Below the pieces are notes generated by a model. The model did not search any database. It worked only from the letters and a program-made list of their open reading frames with translations, and was not told where the DNA came from. Below, piece by piece: positions 6,854 through 13,935 of a stretch of 15,971 nucleotides of DNA; the stretch's first letter is position 1; the number at the start of each line of letters is the position of its first letter. The position numbers and the translations under genes are program-made. Source of the DNA: Bacillota bacterium (GTDB taxonomy: Bacteria; Bacillota; Clostridia; Acetivibrionales; DTU013). The stretch covers positions 1 to 15,971 of the forward strand of contig JAEYRF010000236.1 in the NCBI GenBank assembly GCA_023409615.1. The letters are read 5' to 3'.

Positions 6854-7630
6854 TTAAATCTCGCCTTCCTTCATATAAAAGAAAGTTTTCATCGGTGATA
6901 GTAAATAACGGTTTGACATGATAATCTGCTCTGTACTTCCAATAAATAGAACCCCTTCTTTTCGAAGTGCACGGTTGAAATTTGTGTAAATATTGACCTT
7001 TGCCTCTTCTGTAAAATAAATCAGCACATTTCTGCATACAATCAAATCACAGCTCTGAGGATATGGATCCTTCAAAAGGTTATGCTGTGAGAATTTAACG
7101 CAGTTTTTCACTTCATCCCTAACCGTAAAAATACTGCCTTCCCTGATAAAGTACTTGTTAATAAAGGTAGGTGGCAGCTTTTCCAGGCTTTTCTCACTAT
7201 ACCTGCCGATTTTTGCTTTCTTGATGGCTTCTTTGTCAATATCAGTTGCCAGTATTTGTATTTTATCCAGTGGAATATGCTGATTGAGTACCATTACTAA
7301 TGTATATGGCTCGTCACCTGTGGAACATGCTGAACTCCATATTTTCAGATCGGTACCTTTTTTCAAAATAGTTGGGAAAACATCATTTTTCAGTACTTCC
7401 CACTGTTCAGGATTTCTATAAAACTCTGATACATTGATTGTAAGAAAATTAATGAACTCATTATACCGATCTGTATTGGTTCTAAGCAACTTTATATAGT
7501 CATCATATAATTCATATCCGTTTTTCCGAATCAATGAGTCAATCCTTCTTTTCATCTGCTTTTCTTTATATAAGCTCAGGTTAATATCTGACAATTTATG
7601 TACTTCAACTTTAAATCCATCATAGTCCAT
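6854..7630 (-). CDS. CheR-type protein-glutamate O-methyltransferase
   Basis: The product transfers methyl groups from S-adenosylmethionine to glutamates of chemoreceptors or related proteins. From the chosen start it has 258 residues. An N-terminal helical domain contains the KEKQMKRRI stretch (about residues 22–30). NVSEFYRNP lies at 66–74. The SAM-binding motif is WSSACSTGDEPY (98–109), with Asp130 in LATDID. CRNVLIYF (199–206) is a CheR signature, and GSTEQI follows. I chose the ATG at 7630 because GGAGG lies 7 bases upstream and the promoter at 7667–7695 would start transcription near 7660. That is downstream of the alternative ATG at 7675, which would add 15 residues. No chemoreceptor, cheA, cheB or cheW gene is in the window, and its only partner is dinB, coupled by a one-base gap. 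It could serve chemotaxis encoded elsewhere or another signalling system. Confidence 0.92.
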   Translation of the reverse strand: MDYDGFKVEVHKLSDINLSLYKEKQMKRRIDSLIRKNGYELYDDYIKLLRTNTDRYNEFINFLTINVSEFYRNPEQWEVLKNDVFPTILKKGTDLKIWSSACSTGDEPYTLVMVLNQHIPLDKIQILATDIDKEAIKKAKIGRYSEKSLEKLPPTFINKYFIREGSIFTVRDEVKNCVKFSQHNLLKDPYPQSCDLIVCRNVLIYFTEEAKVNIYTNFNRALRKEGVLFIGSTEQIIMSNRYLLSPMKTFFYMKEGEI

Positions 7631-7666
7631 TGCAGATCCTCCCCCCCATAAAGGTGTCTCATTCTC

Positions 7667-7695
7667 ATTATGCAAAAAAACTTTGTATTAATCAA
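7667..7695 (-). promoter_or_regulatory. Promoter of the cheR–dinB unit
   Basis: On the minus strand TTGATT (7690–7695), a 17-base spacer containing seven Ts, and CATAAT (7667–7672) make a good vegetative promoter. Transcription would begin near 7660, about 30 bases before the chosen cheR start. The leader holds a run of seven Gs joined to the ribosome-binding site. Confidence 0.65.
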
Positions 7696-7706
7696 ACACT
7701 ATATTG

Positions 7707-7731
7707 AAAAAAAGCAAGACCTAAGCCTTGC
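7707..7731 (-). terminator. Intrinsic terminator after ispH–S1
   Basis: On the minus strand a 7-base stem (GCAAGGC / GTCTTGC, one G·T pair, loop TTAG; 7714–7731) is followed by seven Ts. It lies about 30 bases after the stop at 7762 and ends the housekeeping cluster just before the cheR promoter. Confidence 0.88.
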
Positions 7732-7761
7732 AATTTTTCAACCGTGTTATATGTGATTGTT

Positions 7762-9900
7762 TTATTCTTCTTCAGCTTCTTCAGCTTTTTCAACCTCTTC
7801 AGTCTTTTCATCTTCTGCAGGTTTTTCAGTCTCTATAGCTTTTTCTGTATCGCCAACCTTTTCAAGCGCATCGGCAATTGTATTTACCAGGTTTTCCTTA
7901 TGTTCTGTCGGAATCGCTTCTTCAACTGCTGCCTCGATACCGGACTCCTTTACCACATCTTCCTTGACTGGCTCCGCTGAATAACCTACCGGGTCAATAG
8001 GGTTGACATCCTTTATACTAAGATTGATTTTCTTCGCTTCCACATTGACTTCAACAATTTTTGCCTCAACTTCCTGACCAATCTTCAGCACATCTCCCGG
8101 TTTTGCTATTCTTGCATTGGATATCTGTGAAATATGGACAAGACCATCGAGACCTTTTTCAATTTCTACAAATACACCAAAGGGAACAAGTCTGACTACA
8201 TTACCCTTTATAATATCTCCGACCTGGTATTTTTCAGAAGCCTTGAACCAGGGATTCTCCTCTTCATTTTTCATGCTAAGTGATATTCTCTTCTTCTCCC
8301 TGTCAAACTCAAGTACTGTCGCCTGTACTTTATCGCCAACCTTTAGCACTTCAGAGGGATGTTTCACCTTTGACCATGAAAGCTCAGAGACATGTACGAG
8401 TCCATCAACACCGCCAATGTCGACAAATGCACCGAAATCCATCAGGTTCTTGACTGTGCCGTCATATTTTTTGCCGACTTCTATGCTGCCCCAAAATTCA
8501 CCTTCGTTACGTTCTCTATTATTTGCGAGTATTGCTCTTCGTGAACCAATAATTTTCCTCTTCTGCTTATTAAATTCTATAATTTTAATGGTCACTGTCT
8601 GCCTTAAGTACTCAGTCATGTCCTTGACATATCTTTCAGATATCTGGGAGGCTGGTATGAATACTCTGACACCCTTAACAGATGCAACGACACCGCCGTT
8701 TGTTATTTCAACAACCTTGCCTGTTACTTCGGTCTGGTTCTCAAAAGCCTCTTCGATTACATCAATGCTCTTGATGGAATCCACCTTTTTCTTGGATAGC
8801 ATTACGTTGCCTTCGCCATCATTTACTCTGACAATAAATACTTCGATTTCATCACCAATCTTTACATTTGCTTCCGGTTTGAAATCGGGATCGTCAGTAT
8901 ACTCGCCCACCGGGATTATCCCGTCTGACTTGTAGCTAAGATCCACAAAGATTTCAGCATTGTTGTAACCGATGATTTTGCCCTTGACAACTTCACCGCT
9001 TCTGAGTGTTACAATCGAACTCTCAAATGCTTCCTCAAAGCTCAGCTCATTCTCCTGTTTATTTAATTCATCCATTTTTTCAATAACCTCCTTGATTATG
9101 CGTTCCGGTGTAGATGCTCCGGCTGTAATACCCAGCGTTTTAGTATCCTGTATATTTATCGGCGGCAAATCACCGTACGTCTCAATTAAATAAGTCTTAC
9201 CGCAGTACTTTTTACAAATTTCAAACAACTTCTGAGTATTTGAACTCCTTTTACTTCCTATCACCAGCATCATATCAGAAATTCTTGCGATTTCTGCTGC
9301 TTCTTCCTGCCTGCTGTTGGTCGCATTACATATTGTATCAAATTTTAAGATGTTTTTGCATTTTTCTTTTAATTTATCATAAATACTTTCGAATTTTTCC
9401 TTTGTTATCGTTGTCTGTGCTACCAGACAAATTGGGCCATCCATGCATGGAAACATTTCCAGTTCTTCAGCATTGTCTGCTATAAAAGCTTTATTTTCAC
9501 ACCATCCGTTGATCCCTTTTACCTCCGGATGATTCTTATCTCCTGCTATCACAATTGTATAGCCCTGCTTATGCTTTTCGCTGACCAGTGTATGTATTTT
9601 ATTAACATAGGGACAGGTCGCATCAACGATTTCCAGTTGACGGGCTTCTGACTCTTCATATATATCGGGTGAGACACCGTGAGCCCTTATAATTATTTTC
9701 CCACTGTTGCCAGCCTCACTTACACTGGAAATCTCATTCATCCCTTTTTGTTTTAAATCATCAACTACCTGTTCATTATGAATGATTGAGCCCAACATGT
9801 AAATATTATCTTTTCTTTCTCTCAGCAGATTATATGCAATATCTACAGCATTGTTCACGCCAAAGCAGAAACCTGCTGTTTTTGCAAGAATGATTTTCAC
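7762..9900 (-). CDS. ispH: Fused HMBPP reductase IspH and ribosomal protein S1
   Basis: A 712-residue two-part protein. Residues 1–283 are IspH, the [4Fe-4S] enzyme that makes IPP and DMAPP in the last step of the MEP isoprenoid pathway. The three cluster cysteines are Cys12 (AGFCFGVNNAV), Cys96 (DATCPYV) and Cys191 (TICNATNSRQ). His41, His74, His124 and Glu126 match the substrate pocket. From about 300 there are four S1 RNA-binding domains (about 300–371, 389–457, 476–544, 561–631); the last two have the classic FGAFV/FGVFV and GLVH[VI]S strands. The end is an acidic Glu/Lys/Ala-rich tail of about 80 residues. The fusion is known in Clostridia, where it may supply S1 function. The start is GTG at 9900, overlapping the plsC stop by four bases (GTGA), with GGAGG 7 bases upstream. 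The terminator at 7707–7731 follows. Confidence 0.97.
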   Translation of the reverse strand: MKIILAKTAGFCFGVNNAVDIAYNLLRERKDNIYMLGSIIHNEQVVDDLKQKGMNEISSVSEAGNSGKIIIRAHGVSPDIYEESEARQLEIVDATCPYVNKIHTLVSEKHKQGYTIVIAGDKNHPEVKGINGWCENKAFIADNAEELEMFPCMDGPICLVAQTTITKEKFESIYDKLKEKCKNILKFDTICNATNSRQEEAAEIARISDMMLVIGSKRSSNTQKLFEICKKYCGKTYLIETYGDLPPINIQDTKTLGITAGASTPERIIKEVIEKMDELNKQENELSFEEAFESSIVTLRSGEVVKGKIIGYNNAEIFVDLSYKSDGIIPVGEYTDDPDFKPEANVKIGDEIEVFIVRVNDGEGNVMLSKKKVDSIKSIDVIEEAFENQTEVTGKVVEITNGGVVASVKGVRVFIPASQISERYVKDMTEYLRQTVTIKIIEFNKQKRKIIGSRRAILANNRERNEGEFWGSIEVGKKYDGTVKNLMDFGAFVDIGGVDGLVHVSELSWSKVKHPSEVLKVGDKVQATVLEFDREKKRISLSMKNEEENPWFKASEKYQVGDIIKGNVVRLVPFGVFVEIEKGLDGLVHISQISNARIAKPGDVLKIGQEVEAKIVEVNVEAKKINLSIKDVNPIDPVGYSAEPVKEDVVKESGIEAAVEEAIPTEHKENLVNTIADALEKVGDTEKAIETEKPAEDEKTEEVEKAEEAEEE

Positions 9901-10484
9901 GTTCCTACCTCCGAAAGTGAATACACTCTCTTAATAATATTTCTGCTTATTTCAGTCAATTCTTCCTTAGTCAGCTTTCTGTCACTCTTTTCTACAAACA
10001 ACGGTTCTCCATAAATGACTATCATTTTACTGAATATCTTATAATTGCCGCGAACAGTTGCCGGTATAACCGGAACACCTGCTTTTGATGCAATCATTGC
10101 CGCACCGGATTTTATTCTGATCGTCTCGATCTTGGAAGGATCGATCCTTGTCCCATGGGGAAATATACCGACTATCTTATTCTCTGAAAGAAGCTTATAC
10201 GCATGCTTGATTGACTCAACATCTCCTGTTCCTCTTTTTACAGGGAAACCTCCAAGCTTTCTGATTAAGAATGCTAAAACAGGGTTTTTGAAAAGCTCCT
10301 CCTTTGCCATCCAATATATCCATCTTTCCAGCTTAATACCAAGAAAAAACATATCGAGCATGGAATTGTGATTGGCACAAAGAAGCGCCGGCCCTTCTGC
10401 CGGTATATACTCCCGGTTAATTACTTCAACTCTGAAGAAAAGCTTTAATATTATTAATGTGATAATTCTCGCGAAACTTCTCAT
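9897..10484 (-). CDS. plsC: 1-acyl-glycerol-3-phosphate acyltransferase (PlsC family)
   Basis: This 195-residue enzyme is expected to add the second acyl chain to lysophosphatidic acid, giving phosphatidic acid at the inner membrane face. Motif I is NHNSMLD (His39-x4-Asp44), the catalytic HX4D. Motif III is FPHGTR (108–113), where the usual FPEGTR glutamate is a histidine. Motif IV is GVPVIPATVRG (136–146). A hydrophobic N-terminus (RIITLIILKLFFRV) probably associates with the membrane. Length is normal for short clostridial PlsC proteins. The ATG at 10484 lies 23 bases after the cmk stop, with only a weak ribosome-binding site (GGTG), and the stop overlaps the ispH start. The histidine in motif III leaves some doubt about exact acceptor specificity. 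Confidence 0.92.
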   Translation of the reverse strand: MRSFARIITLIILKLFFRVEVINREYIPAEGPALLCANHNSMLDMFFLGIKLERWIYWMAKEELFKNPVLAFLIRKLGGFPVKRGTGDVESIKHAYKLLSENKIVGIFPHGTRIDPSKIETIRIKSGAAMIASKAGVPVIPATVRGNYKIFSKMIVIYGEPLFVEKSDRKLTKEELTEISRNIIKRVYSLSEVGT

Positions 10485-10507
10485 TACGAAGCACCATTCA
10501 TTCGTTT

Positions 10508-11173
10508 TTATTTTTTAATATAGGTCAAAATTGTTTCGACAACCTGAATCGGATTCAGATGGGTCGTATCAATCTCCAATGCATCCTGAGCCCTGGATAA
10601 AGGTGCAAATGCCCTTGTACTATCATTTTTATCTCTATAGGCAATGTCATTTCGCACATCGTCAAATGATGATGCAGGCATTCCCTTTTCCATCATCTCA
10701 TCAAATCTTCTTTTTGCACGTTCATCCAGTGAGGCTGTAAGAAAAAACTTATACGAGGCGTTTGGTAAAACGTATGTCCCAATATCCCGGCCATCCATTA
10801 CCACATCATTATTAGCTGCTATTTGTCTCTGCAGTTCAACGAGTTTGAGCCTGACCGCAGGTATTACAGCAACATTTGATGCACCAATAGATACTTCAGC
10901 AGTTCTTATATCTCCTGAAACATCTTTCCCATCCAGATATATCCTTTGATCGCTTCCCTGATATTCAATCCTGATATCTATATCTTTGACAAGTGCAACA
11001 AGTCCTGACTCGTCCTTTGTATCGATGCCGGACAAAATTGCCTTCAATGCAACAGTTCGGTACATAGCTCCTGTATCCAGGTATATGATGCCTAATTCTT
11101 TAGAAATCGCCTTGGCCACAGTGCTCTTTCCCGCACCAGCCGGTCCGTCAATCGCAATATTGATCCGTGTCAA
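10508..11173 (-). CDS. cmk: Cytidylate kinase
   Basis: A 221-residue kinase that phosphorylates CMP and dCMP with ATP in pyrimidine nucleotide supply. The P-loop is GPAGAGKST (10–18), followed by YLDTGAMYR, the conserved CMP kinase stretch that lines the nucleotide pocket. VVMDGRDIGTYVLP and LDERAKRRFDEM (lid region) are typical of the family. The length matches bacterial Cmk of the short type. The start is TTG at 11173, with GGAGG 9 bases upstream. It lies 21 bases after aroH and is followed by plsC. The gene order cmk–plsC–ispH(–S1) recurs in Clostridia, which supports the call. Confidence 0.96.
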   Translation of the reverse strand: MTRINIAIDGPAGAGKSTVAKAISKELGIIYLDTGAMYRTVALKAILSGIDTKDESGLVALVKDIDIRIEYQGSDQRIYLDGKDVSGDIRTAEVSIGASNVAVIPAVRLKLVELQRQIAANNDVVMDGRDIGTYVLPNASYKFFLTASLDERAKRRFDEMMEKGMPASSFDDVRNDIAYRDKNDSTRAFAPLSRAQDALEIDTTHLNPIQVVETILTYIKK

Positions 11174-11194
11174 GAAGTTAATCCTCCATAGTTT

Positions 11195-11554
11195 TTACTT
11201 ATGTAAATCAGGTCTGAGAACCTTTGCTTCCTTCATATAAATATATTTCAAATCATCATTTTCTTTTTCAGTATTAAACTGTATCAAAGCTCTGATACAT
11301 TGCTTCAAGCTTCCCGGAACATCAATCTCATGCATACTCATCATCGCAATCCTGTCCCAGCCAAGCTGCCTTGCAGCAACTGCCGGAAATACGGCGTTCA
11401 GATCTGTCGTCATAGAAAAAAGTATACTGATGATATCCTGTTTCATTATGCCATTTTGTTTAACCATTTCCAGAAGCAGTTCACTGGTTGCATCAAGTAT
11501 TTCCTGCTTATCATTAGCATTTACTGTTGTTGCCCCTCTGATTGCCCTAACCAT
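11195..11554 (-). CDS. aroH: Chorismate mutase, monofunctional AroH type
   Basis: A 119-residue enzyme of the trimeric AroH family that converts chorismate to prephenate for phenylalanine and tyrosine. By alignment from memory to the Bacillus subtilis enzyme, active-site residues are kept: Arg6 in RGATTV, Phe56 and Arg62 in FPAVAAR, Glu76 in MHEIDV, Arg88 in CIRAL, and Tyr106 in YIYMKEA. The position of Cys75 in the B. subtilis enzyme is Ser73 here. The C-terminus KVLRPDLHK is typical. The ATG at 11554 has AAGGG-type purines upstream and lies 17 bases after the HutP-family stop. No other aromatic-pathway gene is adjacent, so it is a lone biosynthetic gene inside a mixed housekeeping cluster. 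Confidence 0.95.
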   Translation of the reverse strand: MVRAIRGATTVNANDKQEILDATSELLLEMVKQNGIMKQDIISILFSMTTDLNAVFPAVAARQLGWDRIAMMSMHEIDVPGSLKQCIRALIQFNTEKENDDLKYIYMKEAKVLRPDLHK

Positions 11555-11571
11555 CGCTGAACCCTACCCTT

Positions 11572-12012
11572 TCAAACTACCCTGTGCCCTAGTCCAATCG
11601 CAACTTCATTAAGGTGAAGCAGGCCGATTCCAAAGTATATAGATACACTGATATGATCCTTATACCTTGCGATACCGATCTTTCCGCCCACATTCAGGCC
11701 TAAGGCTTTTGGCATTATCTGTGTCAGTGCTTCTCTTGTGGCTCCAGCTACTGCGCCCTCCTCAGCGTGACTGTCATTTATAACACCCTCACGTTTTGAA
11801 GATACGACAGCTCTTTCAACAATTTTCATCACGGAGTTGATAAACTCTCCCCCATAATCAACTGCCGCAGTATGAATGCCATTCTTCATAAAATCAGCCT
11901 GTAATTGCTTCTCCTCTGCTCTGTCTGCAGTTAGAGCAATCCGTACCGCAGCAGCTGCGATATCCCTGCTGCCATATTCCTTACTGACATGTTCTTTGCC
12001 GCTGTCTGACAT
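11572..12012 (-). CDS. HutP-family RNA-binding protein
   Basis: A 146-residue protein that I recognise as the clostridial form of the HutP family. In Bacillus, HutP is a histidine- and Mg2+-dependent antiterminator that binds the hut leader RNA. Features seen are RDIAAAAVRIALTADR near the N-terminus, a central GEFINSVMKIVERAVVSSKREGVI helix region, SHAEEGAVAGATREAL (His82 equivalent to a metal-binding His region), and the C-terminal strands VSIYFGIGLLHLNEVAIGLGH. No histidine-degradation gene is near, and the gene sits at the head of aroH–cmk–plsC–ispH–S1. The target is thus unlikely to be hut and may be this cluster or another RNA. ATG at 12012 with AGAGG 9 bases upstream and a strong promoter at 12043–12071. 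Family membership is likely; RNA binding and ligand are inferred. Confidence 0.78.
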   Translation of the reverse strand: MSDSGKEHVSKEYGSRDIAAAAVRIALTADRAEEKQLQADFMKNGIHTAAVDYGGEFINSVMKIVERAVVSSKREGVINDSHAEEGAVAGATREALTQIMPKALGLNVGGKIGIARYKDHISVSIYFGIGLLHLNEVAIGLGHRVV

Positions 12013-12042
12013 AGCCTAATTCCTCTCAAAAACTTCTTTATC

Positions 12043-12071
12043 ATTATATAGGAATAATTTCAATTGTACAA
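12043..12071 (-). promoter_or_regulatory. Strong promoter of the HutP–aroH–cmk–plsC–ispH unit
   Basis: On the minus strand TTGTAC (12066–12071), a 17-base spacer and a perfect TATAAT (12043–12048). The start would be near 12036, 24 bases before the HutP-family start. The −35 box lies inside the perfect palindrome ATTGTACAAT (12063–12072). A nearby dyad ACAAT-N3-ATTGT overlaps it on the upstream side, so a repressor could sit here. Confidence 0.75.
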
Positions 12072-12085
12072 TATAATTGTAAATT

Positions 12086-12106
12086 TGCAATAGATGCTCT
12101 ATTGCA
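12086..12106 (-). terminator. Stem-loop between the membrane protein and HutP genes
   Basis: TGCAATAG and CTATTGCA form a perfect 8-base stem with a five-base loop. It lies 25 bases after the stop of the gene at 12131–12643 and just upstream of the HutP promoter. On the minus strand it is followed by AATTTACAATT, a poor U-tract, so it may be a weak terminator or a regulatory dyad. On the plus strand TTTTCG follows. Confidence 0.45.
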
Positions 12107-12130
12107 TTTTCGATGTATCATTATATATAT

Positions 12131-12643
12131 TCATTCAGTACTTATATTGGCAACCGTTATAATGCCATCTGTCACAACGACAGTCTTTCCAAGAAGTCCT
12201 GATATATTCCGGCTGACCGCACTTATCTGAACCTCCGCCAGTACAGGGACATTAGTTCCGTCGAGTTGTACAACATCACCATCCTTCAATTCCAGTAATA
12301 ACGACTTTTCTCTGAAAGAGTCCTTCTCCTCACCATTCACCAACACTTTCAAATCAAGACATTGACCCATATTCGTAAGTGTAAGTTCCATCTTACAGGG
12401 AACAAAAAGAAAAACCTCAGCAGACAATGGGTTCCCCTCCATCTGATCATTAAAAAATGCCGCCCTGATGCCTGGATAAACCATTACAGCCTGAGCAGCA
12501 ATCATAATAAAAAGAACTGAAAAACCAATATATATCAAAGAGTTCTCAAATCTTTTTATACCAGTTTTTTGTAGTTTATCAGTGTTCTTCTCTTCCTCTG
12601 ATTTTATGGCTTCGTTAGCTTGATTAAACAATGAAATCTTCAT
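12131..12643 (-). CDS. Single-pass membrane protein, unknown function
   Basis: A 170-residue protein. A charged N-terminal part of about 30 residues (KSEEEKNTDKLQKTG) is followed by one transmembrane segment at about 36–56 (IYIGFSVLFIMIAAQAVMVY). The extracytoplasmic part of about 110 residues is rich in short beta-strand patterns (VFLFVPCKMELTLTN, LDLKVLVNGEE, LLLELKDGDVVQLDG, KTVVVTDGIITVANI). ATG at 12643 with GGAG 8 bases upstream; that GGAG lies in one arm of the inverted repeat 12651–12693. It follows the flavoprotein gene by 62 bases. I do not recognise the family. The strand pattern could be a small sandwich or OB-like domain, but nothing diagnostic is seen. The gene itself is credible because of its start, membrane segment and place in the cluster. 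Confidence 0.75.
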   Translation of the reverse strand: MKISLFNQANEAIKSEEEKNTDKLQKTGIKRFENSLIYIGFSVLFIMIAAQAVMVYPGIRAAFFNDQMEGNPLSAEVFLFVPCKMELTLTNMGQCLDLKVLVNGEEKDSFREKSLLLELKDGDVVQLDGTNVPVLAEVQISAVSRNISGLLGKTVVVTDGIITVANISTE

Positions 12644-12650
12644 ACTTCCA

Positions 12651-12693
12651 GCTCCAGAATTTCCTATTGTTGCTATTATGCACTCGCTGGAGC
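12651..12693 (-). promoter_or_regulatory. Inverted repeat that can cover a ribosome-binding site
   Basis: GCTCCAG (12651–12657) and CTGGAGC (12687–12693) are perfect 7-base complements with a 29-base loop, in the gap before the gene at 12131–12643. On the minus-strand message the second arm contains the GGAG that serves the start at 12643. Pairing would hide the ribosome-binding site. The long loop makes the structure modest in strength. Confidence 0.35.
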
Positions 12694-12705
12694 CATATCA
12701 TACCT

Positions 12706-13935
12706 TTAACAGTTCATTCCGGCTAATACACCTGTGGAAAATGCAATCGTCAGGTTAAAGCCTCCGGTATACCCGTCCACATCGATTACCTCTCCACATA
12801 GATACAATCCCTTCACCAGCTTTGATTCCATCGTTGAAGGGTTGATTTCATCTGTACATACCCCGCCGGCTGTAACAATAGCCTCAGCGATAGGCCTTGG
12901 TCCGGTTATCTCAAGTGTAAAATTTTTCAGGAGTATAACCAATGATCTTCTTTCAGTTTTTGTGATCTGATTAACAGGTTTATCCTCATCAATCTGAGAT
13001 AATTTGATGATCACAGGAATCATTTTCTGCGGTAAAAGGTCATTTAAACTATTTTTAAACTGTTTTCTGGAATACTTTTCAAAATCCCGTTGAAGCCTTG
13101 CATCCAGCATTTCTTCATCCAAAGCCGGTTTCAGGTCAATGACAAGCCTAACATTCTTATAATCGTATGGAAGGATATGACGGCTGGCACTTAATATGAC
13201 AGGACCTGAAACACCAAAATGTGTGAAAATCATTTCTCCGAAATCGCTGTATATTTTTCTATCTTTCTTATCAATCATGGTAATGGAGATGTTTTTTAAT
13301 GAAAGGCCCTGTAGTTCACCTATCCATTTCTCAGCTGTCATCAGTGGAACAAGCGAAGGTTTCAGCGGTACAATCTTGTGCCCCAGATTTTTTGTCATTG
13401 TATATCCATCCCCTGTTGAACCGGTACCCGGATATGATGCCCCTCCGGTTGCAAGCACCACAGACATAGCATCAAGCACCTTACCGGTTTTTAGCCGGAC
13501 GCCGCTAACGACCCCGTTTTTTGCAATGATCGAATCCACAGTTGTGTTCGTTTGAATTTGTACTCCTTTTTTTTCCGCCAGCCTTTGCAAGACACGTACA
13601 ACGTCCTTTGACCTGTCCGATACGGGAAATACCCGTCCGCCTCGTTCCACCTTGGTCTCAAGCCCTTCTTCCTTCAACAGCAGTATCATATCCTCATTGG
13701 AAAATGAATAAAAGGATGAATACAAAAAGTTCCCGTTGCCGGGAATATTCTGGATCAATCCTTCAATATCGGTACTATTTGTGATATTGCAGCGTCCTTT
13801 ACCGGAGATCAATATTTTTCTGCCAACCTGGTCGTTCTTTTCCAGCAGCAGGACATCCCTACCGCGTTCCGCCGCTTTCCAGGCTGCCATCAATCCTGCC
13901 GCCCCAGCTCCTATGACAATTACTTTGTTACTCAA
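12706..13935 (-). CDS. HI0933/YhiN-type FAD-dependent oxidoreductase
   Basis: A 409-residue flavoprotein of the HI0933 family, annotated variously as NAD(P)/FAD-dependent or aminoacetone-oxidase-like; the physiological substrate is not established. The N-terminal dinucleotide fold is VIVIGAGAAGLMAA (GxGxxG, residues 9–14) with LLLEKN ending strand two. The family signature GRKILISGKGRCNITN (about 38–53) follows. Other typical parts are ATGGASYPGTGSTGDGY near residue 170, TAGGVCTDEINPSTMES and, at the end, LYLCGEVIDVDGYTGGFNLTIAFSTG, which closes the FAD site. Length is normal. The start is TTG at 13935, overlapping the regulator stop by four bases (TTGA), with AAGGTGG a few bases upstream. 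The joint with the RpiR-type gene means shared transcription. Confidence 0.92.
   Translation of the reverse strand: MSNKVIVIGAGAAGLMAAWKAAERGRDVLLLEKNDQVGRKILISGKGRCNITNSTDIEGLIQNIPGNGNFLYSSFYSFSNEDMILLLKEEGLETKVERGGRVFPVSDRSKDVVRVLQRLAEKKGVQIQTNTTVDSIIAKNGVVSGVRLKTGKVLDAMSVVLATGGASYPGTGSTGDGYTMTKNLGHKIVPLKPSLVPLMTAEKWIGELQGLSLKNISITMIDKKDRKIYSDFGEMIFTHFGVSGPVILSASRHILPYDYKNVRLVIDLKPALDEEMLDARLQRDFEKYSRKQFKNSLNDLLPQKMIPVIIKLSQIDEDKPVNQITKTERRSLVILLKNFTLEITGPRPIAEAIVTAGGVCTDEINPSTMESKLVKGLYLCGEVIDVDGYTGGFNLTIAFSTGVLAGMNC

Noticed and set aside
7631..7675. Upstream ATG at 7675 as the cheR start
   Set aside because: It would lie before the predicted start of transcription near 7660. The ATG at 7630 has GGAGG at the right distance, and the extra 15 residues are not CheR-like.
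8117..8935. Long plus-strand open frame of 272 codons opposite ispH–S1
   Set aside because: It is the antisense shadow of the S1 domains, with a Ser/Thr/Phe-heavy composition, no ribosome-binding site and no recognisable motif.
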